Shown in pieces: positions 36,069-44,808 of a stretch of DNA of 64,000 nucleotides. The DNA is taken from positions 248,001 to 312,000 of the forward strand of contig CAVQVG010000008.1 of the NCBI GenBank assembly GCA_963717125.1, given 5' to 3'. Within the stretch, counting starts at the first letter, position 1, and every line of letters starts with the position of its first letter. This stretch comes from RYN-230 sp963717125 (GTDB lineage: Bacteria > Actinomycetota > Actinomycetes > Streptosporangiales > Streptosporangiaceae). The position numbers and the translations under genes were made by a program. The notes under the pieces are model-generated. The model did no database searches. It was not told the origin of the DNA and was given only the letters and a program-made list of their open reading frames with translations.

Positions 36069-38516
36069 ATGTACGGACGGCCACCTTCAAGAGCTGCGCT
36101 GCTGGCGGTCGCGGGCCTGGTCAGCGGGCTGCTGACCGGATTGCCTGCGGTGGCTGCGGCCGCTGGACCGGAGATCATCTCCACCGTGGCCGGGGGCCCC
36201 GGACGGGGGCTGGCCACGAACGTGTTCCAGGCGCCGCAGGCAGTGGCGGCGGGCCCGGGGCGGACCGTGTACGTGGCCGACGGGTACGTGGTGCGCCGGC
36301 TCGACATCACCGGGACCTGGGAGGGGGTCACCGCGGGGCAGGGTGTGCCCGGCTTTTCCGGCGACGGCGGCCCGGCGGTCTCGGCTCTGCTGGGCGGGGT
36401 GAGCGGGGTCGCCGTGGACCATGCCGGCAACGTCGTCGTGCTGGACACCGACAACAACCGGGTGCGGGTGGTGGCGGCCCGGTCCGGGCGGTTCTACGGC
36501 CAGGCCATGACGGCGCGGCACATCTACACCGTGGCCGGCGACGGTAGCTTCAGCTACTCCGGGGACGGCGGCCCGGCCACCGCGGCCGGGCTGAGCTTCC
36601 CGGAAGGGGTAGCGGTCGATCCGGCGGGCAACCTGGTCATCGCCGACACCGACGCCCACCGGCTGCGGGTGGTGGCCACCCGGTCCGGGCGGTTCTACGG
36701 GCAGGCCATGACGGCCGGGGACATCTACACCGTGGCCGGGAACGGCACCAGCGGCTACTCCGGGGACGGCGGCCCGGCCCGGGACGCGGAGCTGGGCTTC
36801 ATCCAGGCCGTGACCGTGGACGGCGCCGGGAACCTGGTGCTCAGCGACAGCGTGAACGGTGTGATCCGGGTGGTAGCGGCCCGGTCCGGGACGTTCTACG
36901 GGCAGGCCATGACGGCCGGGGACATCTACACTGTCGCCGGGAACGGCACGCTGGGGTACTCGGGTGACGGCGGGCCGGCCACCAAGGCCGAGCTGGACTT
37001 CCCGGACGGGGTGGCCACCGACCCGGACGGGAACCTGGCCGTCGCCGACTCAGCCAACAACCGGGTGCGGCTAGTGGCGGCCCAGTCCGGGACGTTCTAC
37101 GGGCAGGCCATGACGGCTGGGGACATCTACACCGTGGCCGGCGACGGCAGCAGCGGCCTGTCCGGTAACACCGGCCCGGCCACCGCCGCGGCGCTGAACT
37201 TCCCGCAAGGGGTGACGTTCGACATGGCCGGGAACCTGGTTATCGCGGACAACGCCAATCACCGGGTGCGCGTGGTGGCCGCCCAGTCCGGGACGTTCTA
37301 CGGCCAGGCCATGAAGGCCGGCCACATCTACATAGCGGCCGGCAACACCATCCCCGGGTCCTCCGGGAACCGGGGCCTGGCCCGCAATGCCGTGCTGTAC
37401 GTGCCGGCCAGTGGGCCGACGGAGAGCACCGTCACGGTGGACGGCGGGAACGTGCTAGCGGCCCAGGGCGACCAGGTCTGGTTCATCTGCCGGACCGCCG
37501 GCAATTACTTCGGCAGGCCACTGACTGCCGGGCACATCTACATGGTCGCCGGGAACGGGTACGCCGGTTACAGCGGAGACCGCGGCCCGGCGCAGGTGGC
37601 CCAGGTCTGGGCACCCAGGGGACTCGCGGTGGACGCGGCCGGGAACCTGGTCATCGCCGACACCAACAACAACCGGGTGCGGGTGGTGGCCGGCCGGGCC
37701 GGGACGTTCTACGGCCAGGCGATGACCGCGGGGCACATCTACACCGTGGCGGGCACCGGTAGTGCGGGTTTCTCCGGGGACGGCGGCCCGGCCACGGCGG
37801 CCAAGCTGTTCACCCCGGAAGCTGTCGCCCCGGACCGGGCCGGGAACCTGGTCATCGGGGACGCCGGCAACGCCCGGGTGCGGGTGATAGCCGCCAGGAC
37901 CGGGACGTTCTACGGCCAGGCCATGACGGCGGGGGACATCTACACGGTGGCCGGCGACGGCACCTCGCGGTCATCCGGTGACGGCGGCCCGGCCACCGCG
38001 GCTGGGCTGACCCCCGGGGCCATCGCGATCGACGGCGCCGGGAACCTGGTGATCGCGGACAGCTACCCAAACGTGGATGCCAGCAACAACCGGGTCCGGG
38101 TGGTGGCCGCCCGGACCGGGACGTTCTACGGCCGGGCCATGACCGCGGGGGACATCTACACGGTGGCCGGCACCGGCGACGCCGGCTACTCCGGGGACGG
38201 CGGCCCGGCCACCGCCGCGGAGCTGGACAACCCGGACGGCGTGGCCGTGGACGGCGCCGGGAACCTGGTCATCGGGGATACCTACAACAACGTGATCCGG
38301 GTGGTGGCGGCCCGGACCGGGACGTTCTACGGCCAGGCCATGACGGCCGGTGACATCTACACCGTGGCCGGCACCGGCACGCCCGGCTACGCCGGGGACG
38401 GCGACCCGGCCTGCCAGGCCGAGCTGACCAGCCCGCAGGGGGTGGCCGTGGACCGGGCCGGGGACCTGGTCATCGGCGACGGCGGCAACGGCCGGGTGCG
38501 GCTGGTCCGCAGCTAG
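36069..38516 (+). CDS. Secreted NHL-repeat beta-propeller protein
   Basis: This 815-residue protein has a signal peptide (about residues 1-32, ending AAAAG). It then consists of repeats of about 60 residues with the core NLVIADxxNNRVRVVAARTGTFYGQAMTAG and DIYTVAGxGxxGYSGDGGPA. Ten FYG/YFG-type units are countable, plus one diverged unit at the start; units five and six are degraded. More than six or seven blades suggests two propellers. No enzyme motif is seen. The FYGQAM insert between strands is a known feature of actinobacterial NHL proteins of unknown role. I use the ATG at 36069, where the signal peptide begins. Confidence 0.85.
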   Translation: MYGRPPSRAALLAVAGLVSGLLTGLPAVAAAAGPEIISTVAGGPGRGLATNVFQAPQAVAAGPGRTVYVADGYVVRRLDITGTWEGVTAGQGVPGFSGDGGPAVSALLGGVSGVAVDHAGNVVVLDTDNNRVRVVAARSGRFYGQAMTARHIYTVAGDGSFSYSGDGGPATAAGLSFPEGVAVDPAGNLVIADTDAHRLRVVATRSGRFYGQAMTAGDIYTVAGNGTSGYSGDGGPARDAELGFIQAVTVDGAGNLVLSDSVNGVIRVVAARSGTFYGQAMTAGDIYTVAGNGTLGYSGDGGPATKAELDFPDGVATDPDGNLAVADSANNRVRLVAAQSGTFYGQAMTAGDIYTVAGDGSSGLSGNTGPATAAALNFPQGVTFDMAGNLVIADNANHRVRVVAAQSGTFYGQAMKAGHIYIAAGNTIPGSSGNRGLARNAVLYVPASGPTESTVTVDGGNVLAAQGDQVWFICRTAGNYFGRPLTAGHIYMVAGNGYAGYSGDRGPAQVAQVWAPRGLAVDAAGNLVIADTNNNRVRVVAGRAGTFYGQAMTAGHIYTVAGTGSAGFSGDGGPATAAKLFTPEAVAPDRAGNLVIGDAGNARVRVIAARTGTFYGQAMTAGDIYTVAGDGTSRSSGDGGPATAAGLTPGAIAIDGAGNLVIADSYPNVDASNNRVRVVAARTGTFYGRAMTAGDIYTVAGTGDAGYSGDGGPATAAELDNPDGVAVDGAGNLVIGDTYNNVIRVVAARTGTFYGQAMTAGDIYTVAGTGTPGYAGDGDPACQAELTSPQGVAVDRAGDLVIGDGGNGRVRLVRS

Positions 38517-38539
38517 CGACCCGGCTGGCGCCGGGCCGG

Positions 38540-40027
38540 TCAGCGGGCCAGCCCCAGCACCTCGGCGGCGGCCTGGGCGCTGGCCCGGGCCGCGCCGTAG
38601 GTGGCCACGTGCAGCCCGCCCGGCGGCTGCCAGAACGGCAGGCCCATGTCCACCACGACCACGTCCGGCCGGACCGCGAGCAGGCCGGTGACCACCGCCC
38701 GGGCCGCCGGGTACCGGTGCGCGTCGCGGACCACCACGATCAGCGGCCGCCCGGCCGACTCGGCCAGCGCCGCGTCGATGACCGGCGCCGTCTCGCCGTC
38801 GGCCAGGCTGGCCGGGGCACGCTGCAGGCGGCTGGCCGGGACCCAGGGGGCTAGCCCCCACGGCACGCTGCCCACCGCGATGTTCTCCGGCGCGCCGAGC
38901 TGGAGCACGACCGGGTCGGGCAGCGGGCCCACCGGGGCGGAGACCCGGATGGCCCGGCGCGCCGCGGCCAGCCCGATGCGGGCCCGCTCCGCCCGCCCGG
39001 CCGCCCCGTCCGGGCCGGCCTGCCCGGCCAGCCAGGCGCGCAGCCGGGCGACCTTCTGCTCGGCCTCGGCCAGCCGTTCGGCGGGCAGCCGGCCGCTGGC
39101 CAGCGCCTCGGCCAAGGCGCCGCGGACGGCCAGATAGCCGTCTTGGCCGGTGTCCCGGCCCAGGCAGAGCAGGTCGGTGCCGGCCGCCACCGCGCGCACC
39201 GCCGTCTCGGCCAGGCCGTACGTCTCGCTCACCGCGCGCATCTCCAGCGCGTCGGAGATGATCACCCCGGTGAAACCCAGCTCGCCGCGGAGCAGCCCGG
39301 TCTGCGCCGCGGCGGACAGCGTCGCGGGCAGCGCGCCGGTCAGCTCCGGCACTCGCAGGTGCCCGGGCATCACTCCGTTCACCCCGGCCGCGATGGCCGC
39401 GGCGAACGGCACCAGGTCACGGCGGCGCAGCGTGTCCAGGTCCGCCTCGACGGTGACGATGCCGTGGTGGGTATCCGCGCTGGTGCTGCCGTGCCCGGGG
39501 AAGTGCTTGGCGCACGCGGCCACCCCCGCCGCCTGCAGCCCGCGGACCGCGGCCGCGGCGTGCCGGGCGACCAGGTCCGGGTCGGAGCCGAACGAGCGGA
39601 TCCCGATGACCGGGTTGTCGGACGCGGTGTTCACGTCCACCGACGGGGCCAGGTCCACGCTGATGCCCAGCTCGGCCAAGTCCTGGCCGAGCGCCCGGTG
39701 CACGGCCGCGGTCAGCGCCACGTCGTCCACCGCGCCGAGCGCCGCGTTGCCCGGGTACGGGCTGCCGGTCAGGTGATCGATCCGGGTGACGTCGCCGCCC
39801 TCCTCGTCGATGGCGACCAGCGGCTGCCCGCCCGCCCGGCGGAGCTGCGTGGTCAGCGCGGCCAGCTGCTCCGGCCCGGCGATGTTCGGGCCGAAGATGG
39901 TGACCCCGGCCAGCCCGCGCTCCAGCGCGTCCAGCACCCAGCGCGGCGCGTTGTGCCCAGGGAACGGCGGGATCAGTACCGCATCCGCCAGCCGCTCGAG
40001 TACTGGATCGGAGACTCCCGCGCTCAT
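38540..40027 (-). CDS. Glycoside hydrolase family 3 (NagZ-like beta-N-acetylhexosaminidase)
   Basis: This is a 495-residue GH3 enzyme. The NagZ signature KHFPGHGSTSADTHH with its Asp-His acid/base pair, and the nucleophile aspartate in GVIISDALEM, are present. The C-terminal part (from about residue 320) carries a second domain as in Gram-positive NagZ-type enzymes. There is no signal peptide, so it should act inside the cell on an imported sugar such as chitobiose or a muropeptide fragment. Its ATG overlaps the permease stop (ATGA). It ends the sugar-importer operon. Confidence 0.9.
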   Translation of the reverse strand: MSAGVSDPVLERLADAVLIPPFPGHNAPRWVLDALERGLAGVTIFGPNIAGPEQLAALTTQLRRAGGQPLVAIDEEGGDVTRIDHLTGSPYPGNAALGAVDDVALTAAVHRALGQDLAELGISVDLAPSVDVNTASDNPVIGIRSFGSDPDLVARHAAAAVRGLQAAGVAACAKHFPGHGSTSADTHHGIVTVEADLDTLRRRDLVPFAAAIAAGVNGVMPGHLRVPELTGALPATLSAAAQTGLLRGELGFTGVIISDALEMRAVSETYGLAETAVRAVAAGTDLLCLGRDTGQDGYLAVRGALAEALASGRLPAERLAEAEQKVARLRAWLAGQAGPDGAAGRAERARIGLAAARRAIRVSAPVGPLPDPVVLQLGAPENIAVGSVPWGLAPWVPASRLQRAPASLADGETAPVIDAALAESAGRPLIVVVRDAHRYPAARAVVTGLLAVRPDVVVVDMGLPFWQPPGGLHVATYGAARASAQAAAEVLGLAR

Positions 40028-40926
40028 CCCTTCACCGCCCCGGCGACCAGCCCGCCGGTCATCCGGCGCTGGACCAGCAGGAAGAACACCACGACCGGGA
40101 TGGTGTACAGGGTGGACGCGGCCATGATCGGCCCCCACTCCGCGCCGCCGCGGCCGAAGAAGTAGGTCACGTAGATCGGCAGCGTGTAGTCCGAGTGTGC
40201 CTGGCCAAGGAACGTCAGCGCCACGATGAACTCGTTGTACGCGGTGATGAACGAGAACACGCTGGTCGCGATCAGCCCGGGGATGATCAGCGGGAACAGG
40301 ATGCGCCAGAAGATCCGCAGCGGCCCGGCGCCGTCCACCGCGGCCGCCTCCTCCAGTTCCCGCGGCACGGTGGCCACGAAGTTGCGCAGCATCCAGATCG
40401 ACACCGGCAGCGCCTGCGCGGCGTACACCAGGATCAGGCCGGGCAGGCTCTGCAGCAGGTTGAGCCGGTTGAAGTCGAGGAACAGCGCGATGATCAGCGC
40501 CTGCCCGGGGATCATCTGGACGATCAGCAGCATGATCAGGTACGCGGTGCGGAACCGGAACCGGTACCGGGCCACCGCGACCGAGGCGAGCAGCGACACC
40601 ACCGAGGCCAGCAGCACCGTGCACAGCGTGACCAGCATGCTGTTCCGGAAGAACAGCCAGTACGACCCGATCCCGGACGCCTGGCCGCTGAACACCGCGT
40701 GGAAGTTGCCCAGCGTCGGGTGAGCGGGCCACAGGTCCGGCGTCAGCGAGTAGATCTCCTGGGACGGCTTGAAGGCGGTAGCCACCATCCAGAAGATCGG
40801 GAACAGCGTGAGCAGCGCGACCAGCACGGCAATGGCGTTCAGCGAAAATGTCTTGGCGTTTCGGCGGGTCCGCTGGCGCCGGGGGCGCGGGCGGGCCCGT
40901 GCGCCGGTAATGCGTGCGGCGGTCAT
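40024..40926 (-). CDS. Sugar ABC transporter permease (MalG type)
   Basis: This 300-residue inner-membrane permease of the carbohydrate CUT1 family has six hydrophobic helices after a basic N-terminus. The EAA loop is clear: VPRELEEAAAVDGAGPLRIFWRILFPL. It overlaps the next gene by four bases and the MalF-type gene before it by four. No ATPase gene is in the operon, so it probably shares a multitask ATPase of the MsiK type encoded elsewhere. Confidence 0.93.
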   Translation of the reverse strand: MTAARITGARARPRPRRQRTRRNAKTFSLNAIAVLVALLTLFPIFWMVATAFKPSQEIYSLTPDLWPAHPTLGNFHAVFSGQASGIGSYWLFFRNSMLVTLCTVLLASVVSLLASVAVARYRFRFRTAYLIMLLIVQMIPGQALIIALFLDFNRLNLLQSLPGLILVYAAQALPVSIWMLRNFVATVPRELEEAAAVDGAGPLRIFWRILFPLIIPGLIATSVFSFITAYNEFIVALTFLGQAHSDYTLPIYVTYFFGRGGAEWGPIMAASTLYTIPVVVFFLLVQRRMTGGLVAGAVKG

Positions 40927-41936
40927 GACAGCGCTCCTTGCCGGACCGAGGCGCGGACGTAGCCGACCGTCACGATGAGCAGGATGACGGTGAGGATCAG
41001 GGCCAGCGCGCCGCCCAGCCCATAGCTGGGCGGGAACGTGAACGCCTTGTCGTACAGGTACAGCGACAGGTTGTACTCGTCCCGGTTGCCCAGGTCGCCG
41101 GTCAGCAGGTAGGTCTGCGTGAACACGTTGAAGTCCCAGATCACCGAGAACAGCAGCAACACCAGGAAGATCGGCTTGAGCAGCGGGTAGGTGATCTTCC
41201 AGAAGCCCTGCCAGGCCCCGGCGCCGTCCACCCGGGCCGCCTCGAGCAGCTCGGGCGGCACCGTCTTGAGCCCGGCCAGCACGGCCACCGCGACGAACGG
41301 GAACGCCTGCCACACCACCAGGAGCGTGGCCACCGTGTAGGCGGGCAGCGCCCCGGTGGTGGTCCAGTTGAAGCCGGCCCAGTCCGTGCTGCCGACCAGC
41401 CAGTGCGGCAGCCGGGCCAGGCTCCAATCCACCAGGCCCCCATCCGGATTGAACAGCCAGTAGAACAGAACGCTGGCGGACACCGGAGGGGTGGCCCAGG
41501 CCATCAGCGCTGCGGTGCTGACCAAGATCGCCATCACCCGGCCGAGCCGGTTCAGCAGCAGGCCGACCAGCGTCCCGGTGAGCAGCGTGAGGGTCACCGA
41601 GGCCGCCGCGAACAGCACGGTGATGCGCAGCGCCAGCCAGAACTCGGGGTCGGTGAACGTGGTATTGAAATTGCTCAGCCCGACCCACTGCGTAGGCGCC
41701 GCCCCGGTGGTCTGCGGCAGCCCGTAGTTCTGGAACGAGTAGAGCGCCACCTGGATCACCGGCCACAGCAGGACCAGGGCGATCGCGGCCAGCGAGGGCA
41801 GCACCAGCAGGTAGGGCGCCAGCCGGTAGCGGCGGATCAAAGCGGCCGCCTGGGCGCCCCGGCCGGCCCGGCGCCCCGGTGGCCGGGCGGTGCTGGGCGC
41901 CCGCGCGGACGGCTGGCTGGCGACGGTTTCGACCAT
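40923..41936 (-). CDS. Sugar ABC transporter permease (MalF type)
   Basis: This 337-residue CUT1 permease has six to seven helices and the EAA loop VPPELLEAARVDGAGAWQGFWKITYPLL. The N-terminal 35 residues are Ala/Pro/Arg-rich and cytoplasmic. The ATG at 41936 (MVETVAS) is chosen, since GAGGAG lies upstream; an upstream in-frame start at 41981 would overlap that ribosome site. It pairs with the MalG-type protein to make the channel. Confidence 0.92.
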   Translation of the reverse strand: MVETVASQPSARAPSTARPPGRRAGRGAQAAALIRRYRLAPYLLVLPSLAAIALVLLWPVIQVALYSFQNYGLPQTTGAAPTQWVGLSNFNTTFTDPEFWLALRITVLFAAASVTLTLLTGTLVGLLLNRLGRVMAILVSTAALMAWATPPVSASVLFYWLFNPDGGLVDWSLARLPHWLVGSTDWAGFNWTTTGALPAYTVATLLVVWQAFPFVAVAVLAGLKTVPPELLEAARVDGAGAWQGFWKITYPLLKPIFLVLLLFSVIWDFNVFTQTYLLTGDLGNRDEYNLSLYLYDKAFTFPPSYGLGGALALILTVILLIVTVGYVRASVRQGALS

Positions 41937-42018
41937 GGTTCGCGGCCCTCTCCTCGGCTGGGTGGCCCGGCCGGCCGGCACCGAGGGAAGTGCCGGCCGG
42001 CCGGGGCCGTCGGGGTGC

Positions 42019-43368
42019 TCAGCCGTTCTCGTTGCCGGTGTTGAGCACGTTCTGCAGTTCGGTGTTGGCCTTGGCCACCGTGGTGCTGAGGTTCGCGCCC
42101 TGCATCAGCGCCTTCATCATGGTCGGGATGATCGCGTCGGTCGCGTCCGCGGTCGCCCAGTTCTTCGAATTGAGCGGGGCGATCTGGGTGTAGGCGGCCG
42201 CCTTGGCGAAGCCCGCCATCACCGGGTTGCCCGCATAGGCGCCGCCCTTGAGCTGCGCGGTGAACTCGGGGAAGAAGCCCTGCGAGTTGGCGAACGTGGT
42301 CGAGTTGGCCGGGCTGTCCATCACCGAGATCAGGTCCCAGTCGGCCTGCTTGTACTTGCTCTTGACCCAGACGCCGAGGTCCGAGCCACCGGAGAAGGCC
42401 GGGGCCGGGTTGGGCCCGTTCTCGCTCGGGATGGGGAAGGCGGCCCAGTCCGACTCGTACTTCTTGCTCACCGCGGTCAGCTCGGACTGCGCCCACGGGC
42501 CGTCGAGGTACATGTCCAGCTTGCCCAGGGCGAAGTCCTCGTTGGAGCCGCCCGAGGTCGCGCCGGGTGCGCCCAGCTCGGTCTGGCCGATGTACTTGGA
42601 CGGCGACACGTGCTGGGTCAGGTACAGGTCGGCGTAGAACTTGATGCCCGCCTCGGCCTGCGGGCTGGTCAGCGTGGCCGTCCACTTGCCGCCGCTCTCG
42701 GTGGCCACCTGGCCGCCCGCGCCCCAGATGAAGCTGACGATCGCGTTGGTGTAGTTGCTCGGCGCGCCCAGGCCGGAGGTGCCCGGGAACTTCTTCTGCA
42801 GCAGCTTGGCGTCGCTGACCAGCTGGGCCCAGGTGGTGGGCGGTGAGCTGATGCCGGCCTTAGCGAACTCATCCTTGCGGTACCAGATGCCGCGCACGCC
42901 GCCGAACCAGGGGACCGCGAAGGTCTGCCCGTTCACCGTGTCGTTGGCCAGGTTGCCGGCGATGATCCCGGACCCATAGGACCAGGCGTGCACGTCGCTG
43001 GTCACGTCGGCCAGCGCGCCCTGGGTGGCGATCCCCGGGGTGTCCGTGTTGCCCAGCTCGGTGATGTCCGGCCCGCCCTTGCCACTGGACAGCGCGTTGG
43101 TCCAGTCGGTGACCCGGTTGGTCCACGGGATCCAGTCCACGGTCACCTTGGTGTTCTTGTAGGCCGGGAACTTCTTGTGGAACTGGGCGACGACTCCGTT
43201 CATCCACGTGACCTGGGACGGTACCGACGCGCCCATCCGCCAGACGACGAGCTTGCTGGGTACCGCCGAGCCGCCGGATGAGCTGCTGCTCCCTGAGCCG
43301 CAGCCTGCCGCCGCCCCGGCGAGTATGGCGGCCGCGCCGAACGCGGCGGCCGATCTGATCAATTGCAC
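42019..43368 (-). CDS. Sugar-binding lipoprotein of the ABC importer
   Basis: This is a 449-residue solute-binding protein. The signal peptide ends in lipobox AGAAAGCGS, followed by a Ser/Gly spacer. Family-1 features such as GPDITELGNT and LGKLDMYLDGPWAQSEL are typical of oligosaccharide binders. With the GH3 enzyme and the ROK regulator it suggests uptake of an N-acetylhexosamine-containing oligosaccharide. It is the first gene of the operon and is transcribed away from the ROK gene, with the operator between. Confidence 0.92.
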   Translation of the reverse strand: MQLIRSAAAFGAAAILAGAAAGCGSGSSSSSGGSAVPSKLVVWRMGASVPSQVTWMNGVVAQFHKKFPAYKNTKVTVDWIPWTNRVTDWTNALSSGKGGPDITELGNTDTPGIATQGALADVTSDVHAWSYGSGIIAGNLANDTVNGQTFAVPWFGGVRGIWYRKDEFAKAGISSPPTTWAQLVSDAKLLQKKFPGTSGLGAPSNYTNAIVSFIWGAGGQVATESGGKWTATLTSPQAEAGIKFYADLYLTQHVSPSKYIGQTELGAPGATSGGSNEDFALGKLDMYLDGPWAQSELTAVSKKYESDWAAFPIPSENGPNPAPAFSGGSDLGVWVKSKYKQADWDLISVMDSPANSTTFANSQGFFPEFTAQLKGGAYAGNPVMAGFAKAAAYTQIAPLNSKNWATADATDAIIPTMMKALMQGANLSTTVAKANTELQNVLNTGNENG

Positions 43369-43504
43369 TGCTGGATCTCCCTTCCGGCTTCGACCATGCG
43401 CACTTCTCGCAGCTACCTGGAGGTCTCCGGGCGCTCCGCCGGCGTCCGCCGTCTAGGCTGGCGGTTGTCGGGGGGGTCGACCCTGAGGGAACTCTGCGCT
43501 GAAA

Positions 43505-43527
43505 CTAACAGTAAAGTTTCCTATTAG
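43505..43527. promoter_or_regulatory. Near-perfect palindromic operator between the ABC operon and the ROK gene
   Basis: A 23 bp dyad with centre at 43516 has arms CTAACAGTAAA and TTTCCTATTAG. Nine of eleven base pairs match. It resembles the AGGAAACTTTCCT-type sites bound by actinobacterial ROK repressors. It sits 96 bp before the ROK start and 136 bp before the lipoprotein start. Confidence 0.8.
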
Positions 43528-43623
43528 ATAGACTCCGTTGCCAGATTGAGACAGAATTCAGCCCAGGTGCCTGTTCGGCCCCGGTCGGTGCTGGGGGGAG
43601 CTGTCACGGAGGCGAGGAGAGGC

Positions 43624-44808
43624 ATGGAACAACGGCCCGGGACGCCGCGGCTGCTGCGCGAGCTGAACGACCGCGCCGCGCTGGAGCTGCTGCTGGCCAG
43701 CGGCCCGATGACGCGGGCGCAGATCGGCGAGCGGACCGGGCTGTCCAAGGTGACCGCGTCGCAGCTGCTGGCCCGGCTGGAAGAACGCGGCCTGGTGGCC
43801 ACGGTCGGCGAGCAGGCCGGCGGCCGCGGGCCGAACGCGGCGCTGTACGCGGTCGTGCCGTCCAGCGGCTACGTGGCTGGGCTGCACGTCGAGCAGGACG
43901 AGGTCAGCGCCGGGGTGGCCGACATCACCGGGCAGGTGGTCACCCAGGTCAGCGTGGACCCGAACGGGACCAGCAACCCGGTCGAGCTGGTCCGCGGCGC
44001 GGTAGCCACCGCATGCGGCGCCGCGGGGGTGGCCATCTCCCAGCTCAGCGCGCTGGTCATCGGCACCCCCGGGGTGCTGGACCCGCGCACTGGCGATCCC
44101 TGGCTGGCGGTGAACCTGCCCGCCTGGCACGAGGGGGTGCTCGACGCGCTGCGCACCGACCTGGGCCAGCCGGTGACGATGGAGAACGACGTCAACCTGG
44201 CCGCGATGGCGGAACGCGCGGTCGGCGTGGCCCAGGGCGCCGATGACTTCGTGCTGATGTGGATCGGGGTGGGCCTGGGCCTGGCCACCATCATCGGCGG
44301 CCGCGTGCACCGCGGGGTGGCCGGCGCGGCCGGTGAGATCGGCTACCTGCCGGTGCCCGGGGTGCCGCTGCCGCAGGACATCGGGCACCCGGCCACCGGC
44401 GCGTTCCAGTCCCTGGTCGGCGGGCAGGCGCTGCGCCCGCTGGCCGCGGAGTACGGGTTCGCCGCGCCGACCCCGGCCGCCGCGGTGCAGGCGGCGGTGG
44501 CCGCGGCCGAGGCCGGGGACGAGCGGGGCAGCGCGTTCCTCACCGAGCTGGCCGGGCGGGTGGCCACCGGCGCGGCCGCGGTCTGCGTGGTGCTCGACCC
44601 GGGCCTGGTCGTGCTGGGCGGCGAGGTCGGGCTGGCCGGCGGGACCGCGCTGGCCAGCCGGGTCGCCGCCGAGGTGGGCCGGATCTGCCCGGCCCGGCCC
44701 ACCGTTGTGCCCACCGGGGTGACCGGCCGGCCGGTGCTTCGCGGCGCCATCCTGGCCGCGGTGGCCCAGGCCCGGGAGGGCCTGCTGGCCTCAGTGGCCA
44801 GTTCCTAG
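43624..44808 (+). CDS. ROK-family transcriptional repressor
   Basis: This 394-residue protein has an N-terminal winged helix (residues about 15-75, MTRAQIGERTGLSKVTASQLLARLEERGLV) and a ROK sugar-binding/kinase-like domain. The latter has ALVIGTPGVLDPRTG and ENDVNLAAMAE, and a Gly-rich AGAAGEIGYLP where the zinc-binding Cys cluster of true ROK kinases should follow; here no Cys cluster is seen. This points to a pure regulator that senses the imported sugar. AGGAGA precedes the ATG at 43624. It is divergent from the importer and probably represses it through the palindrome at 43505. Confidence 0.92.
   Translation: MEQRPGTPRLLRELNDRAALELLLASGPMTRAQIGERTGLSKVTASQLLARLEERGLVATVGEQAGGRGPNAALYAVVPSSGYVAGLHVEQDEVSAGVADITGQVVTQVSVDPNGTSNPVELVRGAVATACGAAGVAISQLSALVIGTPGVLDPRTGDPWLAVNLPAWHEGVLDALRTDLGQPVTMENDVNLAAMAERAVGVAQGADDFVLMWIGVGLGLATIIGGRVHRGVAGAAGEIGYLPVPGVPLPQDIGHPATGAFQSLVGGQALRPLAAEYGFAAPTPAAAVQAAVAAAEAGDERGSAFLTELAGRVATGAAAVCVVLDPGLVVLGGEVGLAGGTALASRVAAEVGRICPARPTVVPTGVTGRPVLRGAILAAVAQAREGLLASVASS

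Noticed and set aside
40028..40732. N-terminal extension of the GH3 gene into the permease gene
   Set aside because: The extension is out of frame with the permease and has no domain; the ATG at 40027 overlaps the permease stop as expected for coupled genes.
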